Source: CAVHXA01 sp963639765
Lineage (GTDB): Bacteria > Bacillota > Clostridia > Oscillospirales > Oscillospiraceae
Assembly (NCBI GenBank): GCA_963639765.1
Contig: CAVHXA010000016.1
Location: forward strand, 1 to 43,235
Direction of reading: 5' to 3'
Length of the DNA: 43,235 bases
Below the pieces are notes generated by a model. It had not been told where the DNA came from and ran no database searches. It was given only the letters and a program-made list of their open reading frames with translations. The stretch's first letter is position 1, and each line of letters starts with the position of its first letter. Made by a program: the position numbers and the translations under genes. Of the stretch, positions 1 through 9,100 are shown piece after piece.

Positions 1-55
1 CCCGCCGCCGTAATCCCGTGCGGATTTGATGCAGACGTATGGCTGTCCAGATTCG
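1..55. repeat. Terminal direct repeat, copy 1 (circular overlap)
   Basis: The first 55 bases are identical to the last 55 (43181-43235). The reading frame of the tail-fibre gene continues without a break when the two copies are collapsed. I read this as an assembler overlap from a circular or circularly permuted molecule of 43,180 bp, not as a biological terminal repeat. Confidence 0.95.
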
Positions 56-1778
56 CCTGTACCGCCGCCGCCGCTCCCGCGGCTTCCTTCCCCGCGATTG
101 CCTCGCGGATATCGGAATGCGCGGAATCCGAAGTGTTATGTGTCGAAACCGCACTTGCCGCTTCCGACTTGCCGGTGCCCGCCGGGTCTGCGCCCGCCTG
201 TGCCGCCGTCACCTTGTGCGGATTGCTCGTGTTCCCCGTGTGTGCGCTGAGGCTTGAAGCGTTGGCCTTCTTGTCAAGCTCCGTCTTCACTCCTCCGCTT
301 GTGACCGGGTTCGCACTTCCCGCAGTAGGCGTGGAATCAAACGTCAGCGCATCCTGCTTGCCGTCCGTCTTCGTCGCGACATACGCCGCGATGCCTCCCG
401 CCGCAAGGACTGTGTTCCCCACGTCATAATCGGCGGCCGACATATCGCCCGAACCCGCTCCTGCCGCGCCTCGGCAATACCCCGCGTCCCGCGTTGTGCC
501 GTCAGACAGCGTCAGAATCAGATGGTACTGCGCATCAATGGACGCGCCCGTGATGCTCGTTCCGTTCGTTCCGTCCGTTCCGTTCGTTCCGTCCGTTCCG
601 TCCGCGCCGTTGTACACGGAGAACGTTGAAGCCGTGCTGTCGGTATAGGTAATCGTATAGGTATCGGTCGAACCGGCCTTCCCCGTGCCGGACGTGCGGA
701 CGATGCTCACGATGCCGCGCCCGTCCTCGCCGTCTTCTCCGTTGGTGCCGTTCGTACCCGGGGCTCCGGGCGCGCCTGTGGCACCCGCAGCGCCTGTAGC
801 ACCCTTCGGCGCCGTGATTTCATATGAAGTCTTGTCCGTCAGATTGACGGTATAGACGCGGTTTCCGTCCGAATCCGTGTGGGAGAATACGATTGAGGCA
901 ATGCCCGTGCCGTCTTCTCCGTCCGTGCCGTTCGTGCCGTCCTGTCCGGGCTTTCCATCCGTGCCGTCCGTGCCGTTGGTGCCGTCACGTCCCGCAGCTC
1001 CCGTGTCACCCTTCGCGCCCCTCGGAGCCGTGAACTCATACGCCGTGCCGTCCGTCATGGTGACGGTATAGACGTTGCCGCCAGCTGCATCCGTGCGGGT
1101 ATAGCTCACGCCGGAGATGCCCGTGCCGGTCTCTCCCGTGCTGCCCTTCTCGCCCTGTACCGTGCCCAGGTCGCGCCATGCTTCCCCGTTCCAGACGTAT
1201 CCGTGTACGCTGTCCGTGCCTACGGCATAGCAGTCTCCCACGCCGGGATCCGGCACGGCCGCCGTCAGCGCCGCCAGCGTATCGTATTTGTCGAGAATCT
1301 TGAAGCCGTCTCCCGGTCTTCCTTGAATGCCCTGTTCACCCTTGAGAGAAGCCAGCCACTCCTCCTCCGTGCCGGAGTAGCCGTGTCGGATCGCCAGCGC
1401 ATACGCCGACAGATAATACCCGTGCCTCTCGGCCTGCCCGTTCGACGGCGCCACTCTGGAACCGTACCAGCCGGAGTATTCCTCATACGCCTCGTTGAAC
1501 AGCTCATACGAATTCGCGTACCGCTTGATTTCCGCGTTCGCAAGATCGATCATCATGTACAGGAAATACCTGTACAGCTTTGAAAACGGTTCCGGGACTA
1601 AGAGATCAACCGCCAGATTCTGTTCGTCATAGCGAACCGCGTCCTCCGGCTCCAGAAAATAGATGTCGGTCTGTACACGTCCCTCGATCTCGTTCACCCA
1701 TTCGACCATCGTTGCCGTATCGAATGCGTGTCCGGGTCTGGTTGTGTTCACAAAGGTCAAAAGAGAATTCAATACCAT
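1..1778 (-). CDS. Collagen-like tail fibre / receptor-binding protein, N-terminal part (continues at 43180)
   Basis: The gene starts with ATG at 1778, behind a GGAGGAGGAACAAAG ribosome site. It reads leftward off the window edge and resumes at 43180, ending at 42724, for 744 aa in all. Residues 1-160 form a globular head with acidic and aromatic content (motif EEEWLASLKG), which is common at the base of Firmicutes phage fibres. A collagen-like stretch of Gly-X-Y triplets follows (GTNGTDGTDGKPG and similar), broken by three related beta-rich modules of the type GISGVSYTRTD / GIASIVFSHTD. The C-terminal part carries repeated SNPHxxTAAQxGA and SERTAWNAK motifs. The DNA has short tandem GTTCCGTCC-like repeats at 540-605. 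The gene lies directly after the capsid gene. The role in host attachment is inferred from architecture. Confidence 0.85.
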   Translation of the reverse strand, partial: MVLNSLLTFVNTTRPGHAFDTATMVEWVNEIEGRVQTDIYFLEPEDAVRYDEQNLAVDLLVPEPFSKLYRYFLYMMIDLANAEIKRYANSYELFNEAYEEYSGWYGSRVAPSNGQAERHGYYLSAYALAIRHGYSGTEEEWLASLKGEQGIQGRPGDGFKILDKYDTLAALTAAVPDPGVGDCYAVGTDSVHGYVWNGEAWRDLGTVQGEKGSTGETGTGISGVSYTRTDAAGGNVYTVTMTDGTAYEFTAPRGAKGDTGAAGRDGTNGTDGTDGKPGQDGTNGTDGEDGTGIASIVFSHTDSDGNRVYTVNLTDKTSYEITAPKGATGAAGATGAPGAPGTNGTNGEDGEDGRGIVSIVRTSGTGKAGSTDTYTITYTDSTASTFSVYNGADGTDGTNGTDGTNGTSITGASIDAQYHLILTLSDGTTRDAGYCRGAAGAGSGDMSAADYDVGNTVLAAGGIAAYVATKTDGKQDALTFDSTPTAGSANPVTSGGVKTELDKKANASSLSAHTGNTSNPHKVTAAQAGADPAGTGKSEAASAVSTHNTSDSAHSDIREAIAGKEAAGAAAAVQANLDSHTSASNPHGITAA

Positions 1779-1809
1779 TGCTTTGTTCCTCCTCCAAACT
1801 GAACGTTAT

Positions 1810-1876
1810 CTCCCCTTTTCGGGCGGGGGATGCGGTTGCTTAGGGTTTGTCACATCCCCCTTGCCCGAAAGGGGAG
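1810..1876 (-). terminator. Long stem-loop between capsid and fibre genes (attenuator or mRNA stabiliser)
   Basis: The arms 1810-1832 and 1853-1876 pair over about 23 bp (CTCCCC..CGGGC..GGGGATG against CATCCCC..GCCCG..GGGGAG) with small bulges and a 20-nt loop. It sits just behind the capsid stop codon. No U-run follows on the minus strand, so a partial attenuator or an RNA-stabilising hairpin fits better than a full terminator. It could also be a host-type intergenic palindromic repeat. Confidence 0.6.
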
Positions 1877-1882
1877 CTGCCG

Positions 1883-2890
1883 TCAGCTCAGAGCCTTCGC
1901 GCCGGAGATGCCGCCGACGGAGAAGGCACGCCAATCAGCGAAGCCCGCGCCGAAGCGGAAGTACATCTGCCAAACGTTCGCCAGGGTGCTGTGGTCAAGA
2001 TACGAATTGACCTCCAGCCCGGTGCGGTCGAACCACAGAGCCGCGTCGAAATCCTCCAGGTAACGGGAATCGACCAGCATCCACGGGGTATCGCCCGCCT
2101 CGACAAACTGGTTCAGATACGGCCACACGATGATGTTCCAGCGGCCGAACTGATAGTTCATGGCGTTGGTCGAATCGACCGGGGACTTCTCGGAACCGAC
2201 AGCCACGAAGGCCGCCTTCTTGATGGACTGGATGTTCGGGATGACGATGGTGTCGGGGGCAAGGTTCAGAATGTTGCCGTCATCGTCGGTGAACATCTGA
2301 TGCGCGGTCTCCAGAAGGCCGAGATTGTCGGCGGTCAGCTCTCCCGCGAACTGGTTGGCCTGCGTATAGCCGGAGCGGGTCTTGGACTTATGCTCGTCGG
2401 AGAACAGGGCGACGTTGTCGGCGGTCGCAAGGGAAAAATCCCAGCCGTCGAACGTCATCTTGTCCGCGCCGCCGAAGGCATGGCCGAACATGGAAGCCGC
2501 GAAGACCTCCATCTTTCTGTAGTACGCCGCGATGAACGCCGCAGGCTGCTTCTTCAGATCCATCATCTGCGCGTCATCGATCATCTCACGGGTAACCGCG
2601 AACTGATCTCTCCACGCGACATGGTGGATTTCCTTGGAGAAGCCCTCCTGGAAGCCGTCAACAGGAGCGAGACCGTTCTCGCCCACGGGCTTCGGGCCAG
2701 CCATAGCGGTCATGCCGGTGACCTTCTCAGCCCAGCGGGAGGATTTCTGAATCTTGAACAGCTTCTTCCAAACGGAAGCCTGGTCAAAGGCCTCAGCGCG
2801 CTGCTCAATAAACGTACGGATGGGAGCCTGGGACTTGCCGTAGATGGAGTCATTCAGACCGGGCTCCATGGAGAAAATGATATTAGCCAT
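1883..2890 (-). CDS. Major capsid protein (HK97 fold)
   Basis: 335 aa, ATG start at 2890 with GGAGG nine bases upstream. Its position after portal, scaffold and a small decoration-like protein, its length, and blocks such as TDDDGNILNLAPDTIVIPN and the C-terminal WFDRTGLEV fit HK97-fold capsid subunits, closest in style to the Mu gpT-like group. The N-terminal region is helical and charged, as expected for the N-arm and spine helix. I see no separate maturation protease. The gene is followed by a strong hairpin that may keep its message abundant relative to the fibre gene downstream. Confidence 0.88.
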   Translation of the reverse strand: MANIIFSMEPGLNDSIYGKSQAPIRTFIEQRAEAFDQASVWKKLFKIQKSSRWAEKVTGMTAMAGPKPVGENGLAPVDGFQEGFSKEIHHVAWRDQFAVTREMIDDAQMMDLKKQPAAFIAAYYRKMEVFAASMFGHAFGGADKMTFDGWDFSLATADNVALFSDEHKSKTRSGYTQANQFAGELTADNLGLLETAHQMFTDDDGNILNLAPDTIVIPNIQSIKKAAFVAVGSEKSPVDSTNAMNYQFGRWNIIVWPYLNQFVEAGDTPWMLVDSRYLEDFDAALWFDRTGLEVNSYLDHSTLANVWQMYFRFGAGFADWRAFSVGGISGAKALS

Positions 2891-2924
2891 AAGTAACTGC
2901 CTCCTTTTTCACTGACCTGCCGGT

Positions 2925-3335
2925 TCAGACGTTCGCCGCGGTGTCGAAGGTGACGAGGATCGCGGAGCCGATGGCGGTTCCCTCAATGCCTCTCACGGTC
3001 GCGGTGCCGCCGGAAGTGGTCGCGGTAACCTGCATACCGTCGGTATGAACGGTCACCTTGTCTCCGACCTTCACGGAGGTAAACGCCGCAGCAGCATGGG
3101 TCTCATAGATGATGTCATCACGCACGGGCGTCACGCACAGCTTGCCCGCCGCGTCAAGGGTGGTCTCCTTCATGGAGATGAACTGGGGAGCGGTAGTGCC
3201 GGAGCACAGCTTCAGAACGCCGCCGTCCAGGGCGAGAAGCTCTCCGACCTTATAGGTGCCGGCCGCCGCGTCCATAGAATAGACAAACGCGGTCTGCTCT
3301 TCACGGCCGATCTTGTAGGGGATGAAGCCTTCCAT
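2925..3335 (-). CDS. Head decoration-like protein
   Basis: 136 aa, ATG at 3335. Small, beta-rich and rich in Ala, Thr, Val and Gly (for example VGDKVTVHTDGMQVTATTSGG), with a Gly- and Tyr-containing N-terminus. This composition and the slot between scaffold and capsid genes match capsid decoration or stabilisation proteins of the lambda gpD type. The family is not certain from sequence alone. It is spaced 35 bp from the capsid gene and 2 bp from the scaffold gene, so it is co-transcribed with both. Confidence 0.65.
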   Translation of the reverse strand: MEGFIPYKIGREEQTAFVYSMDAAAGTYKVGELLALDGGVLKLCSGTTAPQFISMKETTLDAAGKLCVTPVRDDIIYETHAAAAFTSVKVGDKVTVHTDGMQVTATTSGGTATVRGIEGTAIGSAILVTFDTAANV

Positions 3336-3337
3336 AG

Positions 3338-4276
3338 TTATTTACTTCCTTTCCTGATGGAATTGAGATATTTGGCATACGCCTCGCGCTGCTTTTCGGG
3401 ATCGGTAATGCCGAAGCCGTCAAACATCCGCTTCGTGTCTGCCGGGATTTCGATCTCGCCGGAGCCTCGCTGCGCGGTGCTCTGGAGATGATCCTTGGAG
3501 TTGGCTGCGTTGACCGCAGCCTGTCTTGCCGCGTCGGTGCGTGCGCCGGAGATTTTGTCGAAGTTCTCGATCTTCCACGCCTCAAGCCATGTAGCCTTGC
3601 CGGACTTGACGCGTTCTGCGATCTGCTTTCCCTTCGCCGTCTTCACCAGACTGTCCACGTCCTTCACGGAGGGGTCATACTTGGCAATCTCCCGGATATC
3701 GCGGGAGACGGCCTCCTGCAGCAGATCGTTGTATCTCTGCTGCTCCATTTTGCGGGAGAACTGCGCCGCCCTCTGCATATCCTGTCCGAGGGGGGTCTGC
3801 GCGAACAGAGCCGAAATTGTATCCGCGTCCAGACCTGCGGCCTTCACCTTTTCCAGCGCAGCCGCACGGGACTCCTCCTGCTCCTGCCTTTCCCGTGCCG
3901 CGATATACTCATCGTAATCCGCACGGGAGCGGATTTCCTTCCCCGTATAGGGGTTTTTCTTCCCCGCGAAAGCTGCCGCGTAGTGAGCGTCCAGAATGGC
4001 GCGTTGGGTGGACTCATCTACCGCTCCCATACCGGGTGATTCCGGCTGCTCCTCTTCGGTGCCCGTGCTTTCCTCATCGCCGGAGGGGGCTGTTTCCTCT
4101 GCGGGTTCCTCGGCCGTAGTCTCCTCTGCGGTTTCGGTCACGGGTTCTTCAGCTTCTGCGGGGGTCTCTGCCGTATTGCTGTCCTCGGGGACGGCTCCCG
4201 GAGCCTCGGCTTCGGCCTCGGCAGAGGGTTCGGAGATTCCGAACGCCTCATAGATCGCGCTGCTTTCGGTGTCCAT
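3338..4276 (-). CDS. Scaffolding protein
   Basis: 312 aa, ATG at 4276 behind GAGGAGAG. Residues 1-90 are extremely acidic and Ala/Thr/Pro-rich (AEAEAPG, EEPVTETAEETT). The middle and C-terminal parts are charged and predicted to be helical (SRDIREIAKYDPSVKDVDSL; KQREAYAKYLNSIRKGSK) with a basic end. An acidic disordered start with a basic helical tail, between portal and capsid genes, is the usual picture of a phage scaffold. I see no protease motif. Confidence 0.8.
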   Translation of the reverse strand: MDTESSAIYEAFGISEPSAEAEAEAPGAVPEDSNTAETPAEAEEPVTETAEETTAEEPAEETAPSGDEESTGTEEEQPESPGMGAVDESTQRAILDAHYAAAFAGKKNPYTGKEIRSRADYDEYIAARERQEQEESRAAALEKVKAAGLDADTISALFAQTPLGQDMQRAAQFSRKMEQQRYNDLLQEAVSRDIREIAKYDPSVKDVDSLVKTAKGKQIAERVKSGKATWLEAWKIENFDKISGARTDAARQAAVNAANSKDHLQSTAQRGSGEIEIPADTKRMFDGFGITDPEKQREAYAKYLNSIRKGSK

Positions 4277-4290
4277 ACGTTACTCTCCTC

Positions 4291-4425
4291 TTATTTCTTG
4301 TTCTCGCTGCCCTTGTTGCGCAGATCGTTGCCGCGCTTCACAGAGGCGCCCTTGGAGGTGCCGGTGCCGGCCTTGTTGGACTTGATGACCTGGGTCGCGG
4401 AGTGGGAAATGTCAGTGCTCTTCAT
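4291..4425 (-). CDS. Small basic protein in head module (44 aa)
   Basis: The product begins MKSTDISHSATQVIKSN and ends RNKGSENKK. Its ATG overlaps the stop of the preceding small gene as ATGA, and GGAGT lies upstream. It is Lys/Ser/Gly-rich, positively charged and without a predicted fold. Translational coupling, a good ribosome site and conserved gene spacing support it as a real gene. Function unknown; a small head-associated or DNA-binding protein is possible. Confidence 0.6.
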   Translation of the reverse strand: MKSTDISHSATQVIKSNKAGTGTSKGASVKRGNDLRNKGSENKK

Positions 4426-4616
4426 AATCGTTGTACTCCTTCCTTGTCTTTGGGAATGTGTAAATCTCGGTTTTCCTGTCTGATGGCGCGGTCAAGGTTT
4501 TCCACAAGATGCTCGTTCCACGCCATGCCTCGGATGGCTGCGGGATAGCTGCAGGGGTCGCGGATAGTGAACCGACACTTTCGGCTCTTAAGCGTCAGAA
4601 CTCGTTTACCGGGCAA
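4422..4616 (-). CDS. Small hypothetical protein overlapping the portal gene end (64 aa)
   Basis: I place the start at TTG 4616 because AGGAGG lies eight bases upstream. A GTG at 4625 abuts that site too closely. The product has a basic N-terminus (RVLTLKSRKCRF) followed by the motif RGMAWNEHLVENLDRAIRQENRDL. It overlaps the last 11 bases of the portal gene and hands over to the next small gene through ATGA. A short protein after the portal is common in podovirus head modules. Function unknown. Confidence 0.6.
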   Translation of the reverse strand: MPGKRVLTLKSRKCRFTIRDPCSYPAAIRGMAWNEHLVENLDRAIRQENRDLHIPKDKEGVQRL

Positions 4617-6669
4617 TCCCCGCACCTCCTCTCATGGCATTCACGTCCGCTCTCGCGTCCGCTTGTGCCTGTCGGATGGTTTCAATCTCAAGCTGCCGCT
4701 CTGCGGCCTCGGCCTCGGACTGTGCCGCCGCCTGCGCCTCCTCGTCAGCTCTCCGATTCTCGCGGTCAAGCTGCTCGTCCTCTCTGGACTGTGCAGCCTC
4801 CTGCTGCTGCTGGAGAAGCTGCTGCTGCTGTTCGGCCTGTGCCTGTGCCTTCTCCGCAAGCTGCTGAACGTACTTCAGCGCCGCATCCGCGTAGGGGTAA
4901 TGGAACTTCTCCATAAGCCCCCAGAACAGCGTCAGCGTGCCGTAGTCCTGCGCGTTGCCATACGCGCCGGTCTGAAGGTTCAGCCTCGCCTCCTGCCACA
5001 GGGACTCGCGGTTTGTGGCAAGTGAAGCCGCCGTGTCGCAGGAGAACAGGAAGTCATCGTTCCAATACCATTCTCCCGCCGCATCCTGCCGCAGGAACAG
5101 ATATCTGTCGAATTCGCCGTACTCCCGCTCTCCGTCCATGGCCTCGCGGCTCACGGGACGCGGTTCATCGGAATACGCCAATTTGAACTTGAAGATGGAT
5201 TCGAACAGATGTGAATACGCCGCGTGCTTCATGATGCGTTTGGACTCCAAACGGCCTGCGGACTGCTGTGCCGCGAACTGCTTGGCCGTGCCGGACGTTG
5301 CCGTGGTATCGCGCCGCCCCTGGAAGGAGTCCGTGATGCCGATAACCTGTCTGGCCTGTTCGTAGATGTTTTCTGCATACACCAGATCCTGCTCGATGTC
5401 CACGTTCATGTCGCGGACGGTAATCATGGAAATCCAGTCGGGCTTGTCCATACGAATGACCTTGCCCTCCTTATCATCCGCGCCGATCTTGGCGTCACGC
5501 GGAAGCGTAAGGTAGGAGCCGTACTTCATCGTCTTATCATTCATGGACGTATAGAGCCACTTCAGCGTATTCTGCTGATCCTCGATTTTGTCCACGTCCG
5601 AATCGCCCAGGAACTTGCCGAACATCGAAACGTTCTTCTGCAGGACTACGGGGAAAATATCGGGCTTATAAAACGGAATCTTCGTCGGCTCGATGGTCAC
5701 GTTTCCAAGCTCATCGAAATGCGGAGTGCCGCCCGGAATGACGCGCCCGTCGGGAAGAGGCTTATCCTCAAAGATTTCCTCAAACTCCTCCGTGCGCTCC
5801 TCCCACGAAGAGCCGCCGCACACGGGGCAGACGTGCTTCCTCTTCTTGTCGGCGTCGGGGTTCTGGCTTCCTTCCGCAGGAGGCGCACCCGCGGGCTCGA
5901 CCGCGCCACATTTTTTGCAGCGTCTCAGCCGTCTGGACTGGTAGTCATCCAGATCCTCCAGCACGGTGTCCCGCACCCATGAGAACAGGCCGATGCCGCC
6001 CGAATCGTTTCTGTAGTACGCGACATACTGCGTGACCATGTCCTCTGCCGCCGATTCATCGGACGAGCCCTTGATGCCCGCCTCCTCTTCGGATTCATCG
6101 GACACATCCACTCTGTACTTGCGCCGGATGTACTCCTTCGTCTGCGGGATCTTAAGGATGATATAATCCATATCCTCAATACCCGTGTAGACGCCGGCCT
6201 GCGGAACGATCTGCTTGGGATGCAGCAGCGAAACGCAGACATCGCCCACCACGTTATGAGAACGTTCGGAGTTATCCCATTCAACGAGCCACAGGCCGCC
6301 GCCCTGGATCGGAACGGTGCGCTCCTGCATATCGTTCATTTCCTCAAAGCGCAGGCGGTCAAGCTCTCCCCGCAGCATATCCTCGATGACTCGGGCAAGA
6401 TGCTCGTCTTCCTTCCGCTTCGCCGTGACTTTAGGCTGCGGAATGTTGGTGTCGACCTGCGCCTCGATCAGCTCGGCCACGATATTGCGGACGTGCGTAG
6501 CCTCGCGAAGCTGCGTCTCGCCCGTATGCGCGTTGAACATATCATGCGTGCCCCGGTACAGATCCTCTCTGTGATCCATCTTCGAGACTTCCGCTTCATA
6601 CTCCTGCGCGTTCTTTGACAGCCTTCGCTGCCACAGCTCCAGTCTTTCCGTGCTGTCCTTCTTCGCCAT
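4606..6669 (-). CDS. Portal protein (P22-like length) with zinc-ribbon insertion
   Basis: 687 aa. Start chosen at ATG 6669, behind GAGGTGA with eight-base spacing and 13 bp after terL; an ATG at 6690 lies further upstream without a comparable site. Residues 1-240 form a helical and beta clip-like start (AHTGETQLREATHVRNIVAELIEAQ). Around residues 245-290 there are two CxxC pairs, CKKCG and CPVCGG, which form a probable zinc ribbon not typical of portals. The C-terminus (about residues 590-670) is a Gln/Glu/Ala-rich coiled coil, as in long portal barrels of P22-like phages. Gene order terS-terL-portal supports the call. Confidence 0.9.
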   Translation of the reverse strand: MAKKDSTERLELWQRRLSKNAQEYEAEVSKMDHREDLYRGTHDMFNAHTGETQLREATHVRNIVAELIEAQVDTNIPQPKVTAKRKEDEHLARVIEDMLRGELDRLRFEEMNDMQERTVPIQGGGLWLVEWDNSERSHNVVGDVCVSLLHPKQIVPQAGVYTGIEDMDYIILKIPQTKEYIRRKYRVDVSDESEEEAGIKGSSDESAAEDMVTQYVAYYRNDSGGIGLFSWVRDTVLEDLDDYQSRRLRRCKKCGAVEPAGAPPAEGSQNPDADKKRKHVCPVCGGSSWEERTEEFEEIFEDKPLPDGRVIPGGTPHFDELGNVTIEPTKIPFYKPDIFPVVLQKNVSMFGKFLGDSDVDKIEDQQNTLKWLYTSMNDKTMKYGSYLTLPRDAKIGADDKEGKVIRMDKPDWISMITVRDMNVDIEQDLVYAENIYEQARQVIGITDSFQGRRDTTATSGTAKQFAAQQSAGRLESKRIMKHAAYSHLFESIFKFKLAYSDEPRPVSREAMDGEREYGEFDRYLFLRQDAAGEWYWNDDFLFSCDTAASLATNRESLWQEARLNLQTGAYGNAQDYGTLTLFWGLMEKFHYPYADAALKYVQQLAEKAQAQAEQQQQLLQQQQEAAQSREDEQLDRENRRADEEAQAAAQSEAEAAERQLEIETIRQAQADARADVNAMRGGAGIAR

Positions 6670-6682
6670 GTGTTTTATCACC

Positions 6683-8476
6683 TCAATCAAAATACGGTTC
6701 GCCCCACATGGCGACCATGGACTGCCGCTCGGAGGGAGTGGCGTTGTAGTAATCTTCCTTCATATCGGACGTCCAGCGCACGCCTCTGCTCTGCGGAGTG
6801 CCTCCGTAGCGCACGTCCTTTGTCTGCTGCGGCCGGATATAATGTGCAATTGCAAGGCTCATGACGCAGTCATCATGAGCGCCCAGCTCGGCCTCGGCCT
6901 TCATGTTCTCGTTGCGCACGAACGTCTCCATTTCTTCCAGAGTGTCGCGGTCAACTATATTTTCGGGGTGATCCCTTACCTCTGCTACGAGCTGGGCGAT
7001 CATGACCGGCCTTGTCTGCCGGTCGGTGCGGAAACCGTAGGAATGCCTCATGCGCCCTCTGAAGTCATCCTCAACCGCTCTGACGTACTGATGCGGGTAT
7101 TCCAGTCTCTGAAGCTCCTTCACGGGATGCGTCGAAAAGTTCACCTCAATGCCAATCAGAGCTTCATTGTAATACATCCCAAGGCAGAACATCTGGCGTG
7201 CAAATTCGTCCTCATCGTACTGAGCGCGGAGGACTGCGACCTGCTGCCCCGTGCGGTTATCCAGAACCTGTGCCACGAAGTAGTCCGAACCGTCTCCCGA
7301 TGTATCCGCGCCGATGACATACGGCACGCCGTCCTCGGGTTCCCTGTACACCTTCAGCGCACCGTAGCCGCAGGCCTCAAGCCTCGCCTGTGTAATGCGC
7401 ATTCCGTCATAGTCATACTCAAACATACCCTCAATGACAGGCTGCGTATTCAGCTCCATCTGTGCCTTGATGGCGCGGGTCGAGAAAACGGTCTTGCCCG
7501 TCACGCCCCATTCGCCCAGGCAGTATACCTGGTAATGATACGGATCCGTCTCCTTATACGCCTCCAGCACGCGCCTGTTGGCCTCTGAGAGGAATCGGTT
7601 GTCCTTATAGGTAGACTTGTGTGTCACCACGTCCGGGCTCTCATGGTCGAAGAATCTCTTCTTCAGCCAATGCATAATCGATATCGGGTTGAACGATATG
7701 ATAATCTGCTGGTAGTAGTCCGACTTGTCACGAAGACGGCGGTCAAGCTCCAGAAAGTCAGCCTCATCAAGCTCACTCGCCTCTTCGATCCATATCGACG
7801 TAATGCGGTAAATGGACTTCAGCTTTTCCGGGTCATCCAGTCCGGCGAAGATGATCTGCGAATCGGTCGACTCGATGTTGATGACCAAGTCTCCCTTGTT
7901 CGAAGACCACTTCACGCGGGGATAATACTGATTGAGCTGTCCGCACAGCTGCGCAAAGCACGACTCTCTCAGCGTCCTCGCAACCTTTCGGCAGACCAGG
8001 ATTCTGTGTCCCTTCTCCGTTGTCACCCGCTCCAGAATCTTGCGGCCGGCGAAGATGGACTTGCCCGATCCGGCACCGCCCATAAGAACCAGGTAACGCG
8101 CCTCGCAGAAATAGAGCGGGAGAAAGCTCTCGTTGTTCGTCTGACACAGCTCGTTCCACCATTGCGCCACGGCAAGCTGACGGTCGATGTCCTCCTGTGC
8201 CGCGTAATCAACCTTCCATGACGGAAGCTCGGCCTTCTGCAGGTCGCGCCGTCTCTTGATCTCAGCCCTCGCGCGCTTTAATGATTCCTCACGCGATATG
8301 GGAGAATGCCCGGAAAGATCCCCGGGGTTCTCCTCGTCCTCGTCTGCGTCAGCTGCGCTCATGCGCTCCGCTTCGAACTCCACAGCCTCCCGCTCACGCT
8401 TTGAAAGCCCCCGCAGGATCTCCTGCTCCTCTGCCGGTACGGAGGACGCCGTACTTTTCTTCTTCTTACTCGACAT
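6683..8476 (-). CDS. terL: Terminase large subunit
   Basis: 597 aa, ATG at 8476. An acidic, Lys-rich extension of about 110 residues precedes the ATPase. Walker A is GGAGSGKS at 133-140 and Walker B is IWIEEA at 228-233, followed by the coupling region SFNPIS. The nuclease domain begins near GADTSGDGSD (Asp391), with a late acidic motif GAHDDCVMSLAIA near 560. It packages DNA into the procapsid as an ATP-driven motor and cuts concatemers. It overlaps terS by 11 bases. All key residues that I can recognise are present. Confidence 0.95.
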   Translation of the reverse strand: MSSKKKKSTASSVPAEEQEILRGLSKREREAVEFEAERMSAADADEDEENPGDLSGHSPISREESLKRARAEIKRRRDLQKAELPSWKVDYAAQEDIDRQLAVAQWWNELCQTNNESFLPLYFCEARYLVLMGGAGSGKSIFAGRKILERVTTEKGHRILVCRKVARTLRESCFAQLCGQLNQYYPRVKWSSNKGDLVINIESTDSQIIFAGLDDPEKLKSIYRITSIWIEEASELDEADFLELDRRLRDKSDYYQQIIISFNPISIMHWLKKRFFDHESPDVVTHKSTYKDNRFLSEANRRVLEAYKETDPYHYQVYCLGEWGVTGKTVFSTRAIKAQMELNTQPVIEGMFEYDYDGMRITQARLEACGYGALKVYREPEDGVPYVIGADTSGDGSDYFVAQVLDNRTGQQVAVLRAQYDEDEFARQMFCLGMYYNEALIGIEVNFSTHPVKELQRLEYPHQYVRAVEDDFRGRMRHSYGFRTDRQTRPVMIAQLVAEVRDHPENIVDRDTLEEMETFVRNENMKAEAELGAHDDCVMSLAIAHYIRPQQTKDVRYGGTPQSRGVRWTSDMKEDYYNATPSERQSMVAMWGEPYFD

Positions 8477-8966
8477 CCGTCATGTCCTCCGGCTCGACCG
8501 TCACAACCTCCGCCGGACGGGACGCCGCCTGTATGAGTGACATCTTCTTCTGCGCCTCCAGCATCGACTGCTGCGACTTCTCAATGATCTTCAGCTTCTC
8601 CGCAAGCGGCAGAGCCTGTGCCACGGCAGCTCTCGTCTCCGCGCCCAGCTCATACTCCTTCTTGTCCTTCCAGCCGAACCTGTTGTTCAACGCGTACTGA
8701 ATGCCGTCCGTCCTCTGCTTGCTTGTGACAAGCTCCGTCTCATACTTGTTCTCGATCCGCGCCCATGCCTCATCCAGAATCGGTGCGAACTCCGGCAGCT
8801 TCGACCAATCCTGCAGCGCCCTCACAGAGCAGGAACATCTGATGGCCAGCCCCGACAACGTCGGCAGCACGTCATCCCGGTCACACTCTCTGAAGTAGTC
8901 GTTCACGACCTTCTGCAAATCTCCCGCTCTCTGATACGTCTTCAGCGATGTATACCGAAACGCCAC
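8466..8966 (-). CDS. terS: Terminase small subunit
   Basis: 166 aa, GTG start at 8966 with a GAGGGG site. The N-terminal half contains an HTH-like segment (LPTLSGLAIRCSCSVRALQDW) matching the DNA-binding fold of small terminases. The second half is helical, with the block ALNNRFGWKDKKEYELG typical of Firmicutes TerS proteins that read substrate DNA as P-loop-free adaptors. It overlaps terL. The unusual non-coding region directly upstream is the natural place for its recognition site. Confidence 0.88.
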   Translation of the reverse strand: MAFRYTSLKTYQRAGDLQKVVNDYFRECDRDDVLPTLSGLAIRCSCSVRALQDWSKLPEFAPILDEAWARIENKYETELVTSKQRTDGIQYALNNRFGWKDKKEYELGAETRAAVAQALPLAEKLKIIEKSQQSMLEAQKKMSLIQAASRPAEVVTVEPEDMTDVE

Positions 8967-9100
8967 AGCCCCTCAATGCTCCCTTCCTTCCGTCCCCGCA
9001 TGGTGCCCACACGGCCAGAATTATGTTAACCACCTATAAACAAAAACGGCACCCGCTCAGTGCTTCCCCGCACCGCAGATGCCTTCTCTTAAAATCCGAC

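Noticed and set aside
1..55. Terminal repeat as a physical phage end
   Set aside because: It is inside a coding gene, equals a typical k-mer overlap length, and the frame continues across it.
540..605. Short regular repeats considered as CRISPR-like
   Set aside because: They are in-frame codons of the collagen-like Gly-X-Y region; there are no unique spacers.
1847..2896. 349-aa open frame on the plus strand
   Set aside because: It is the exact antisense of the capsid gene, with no ribosome site, and exists because of GC-rich codon use on the other strand.
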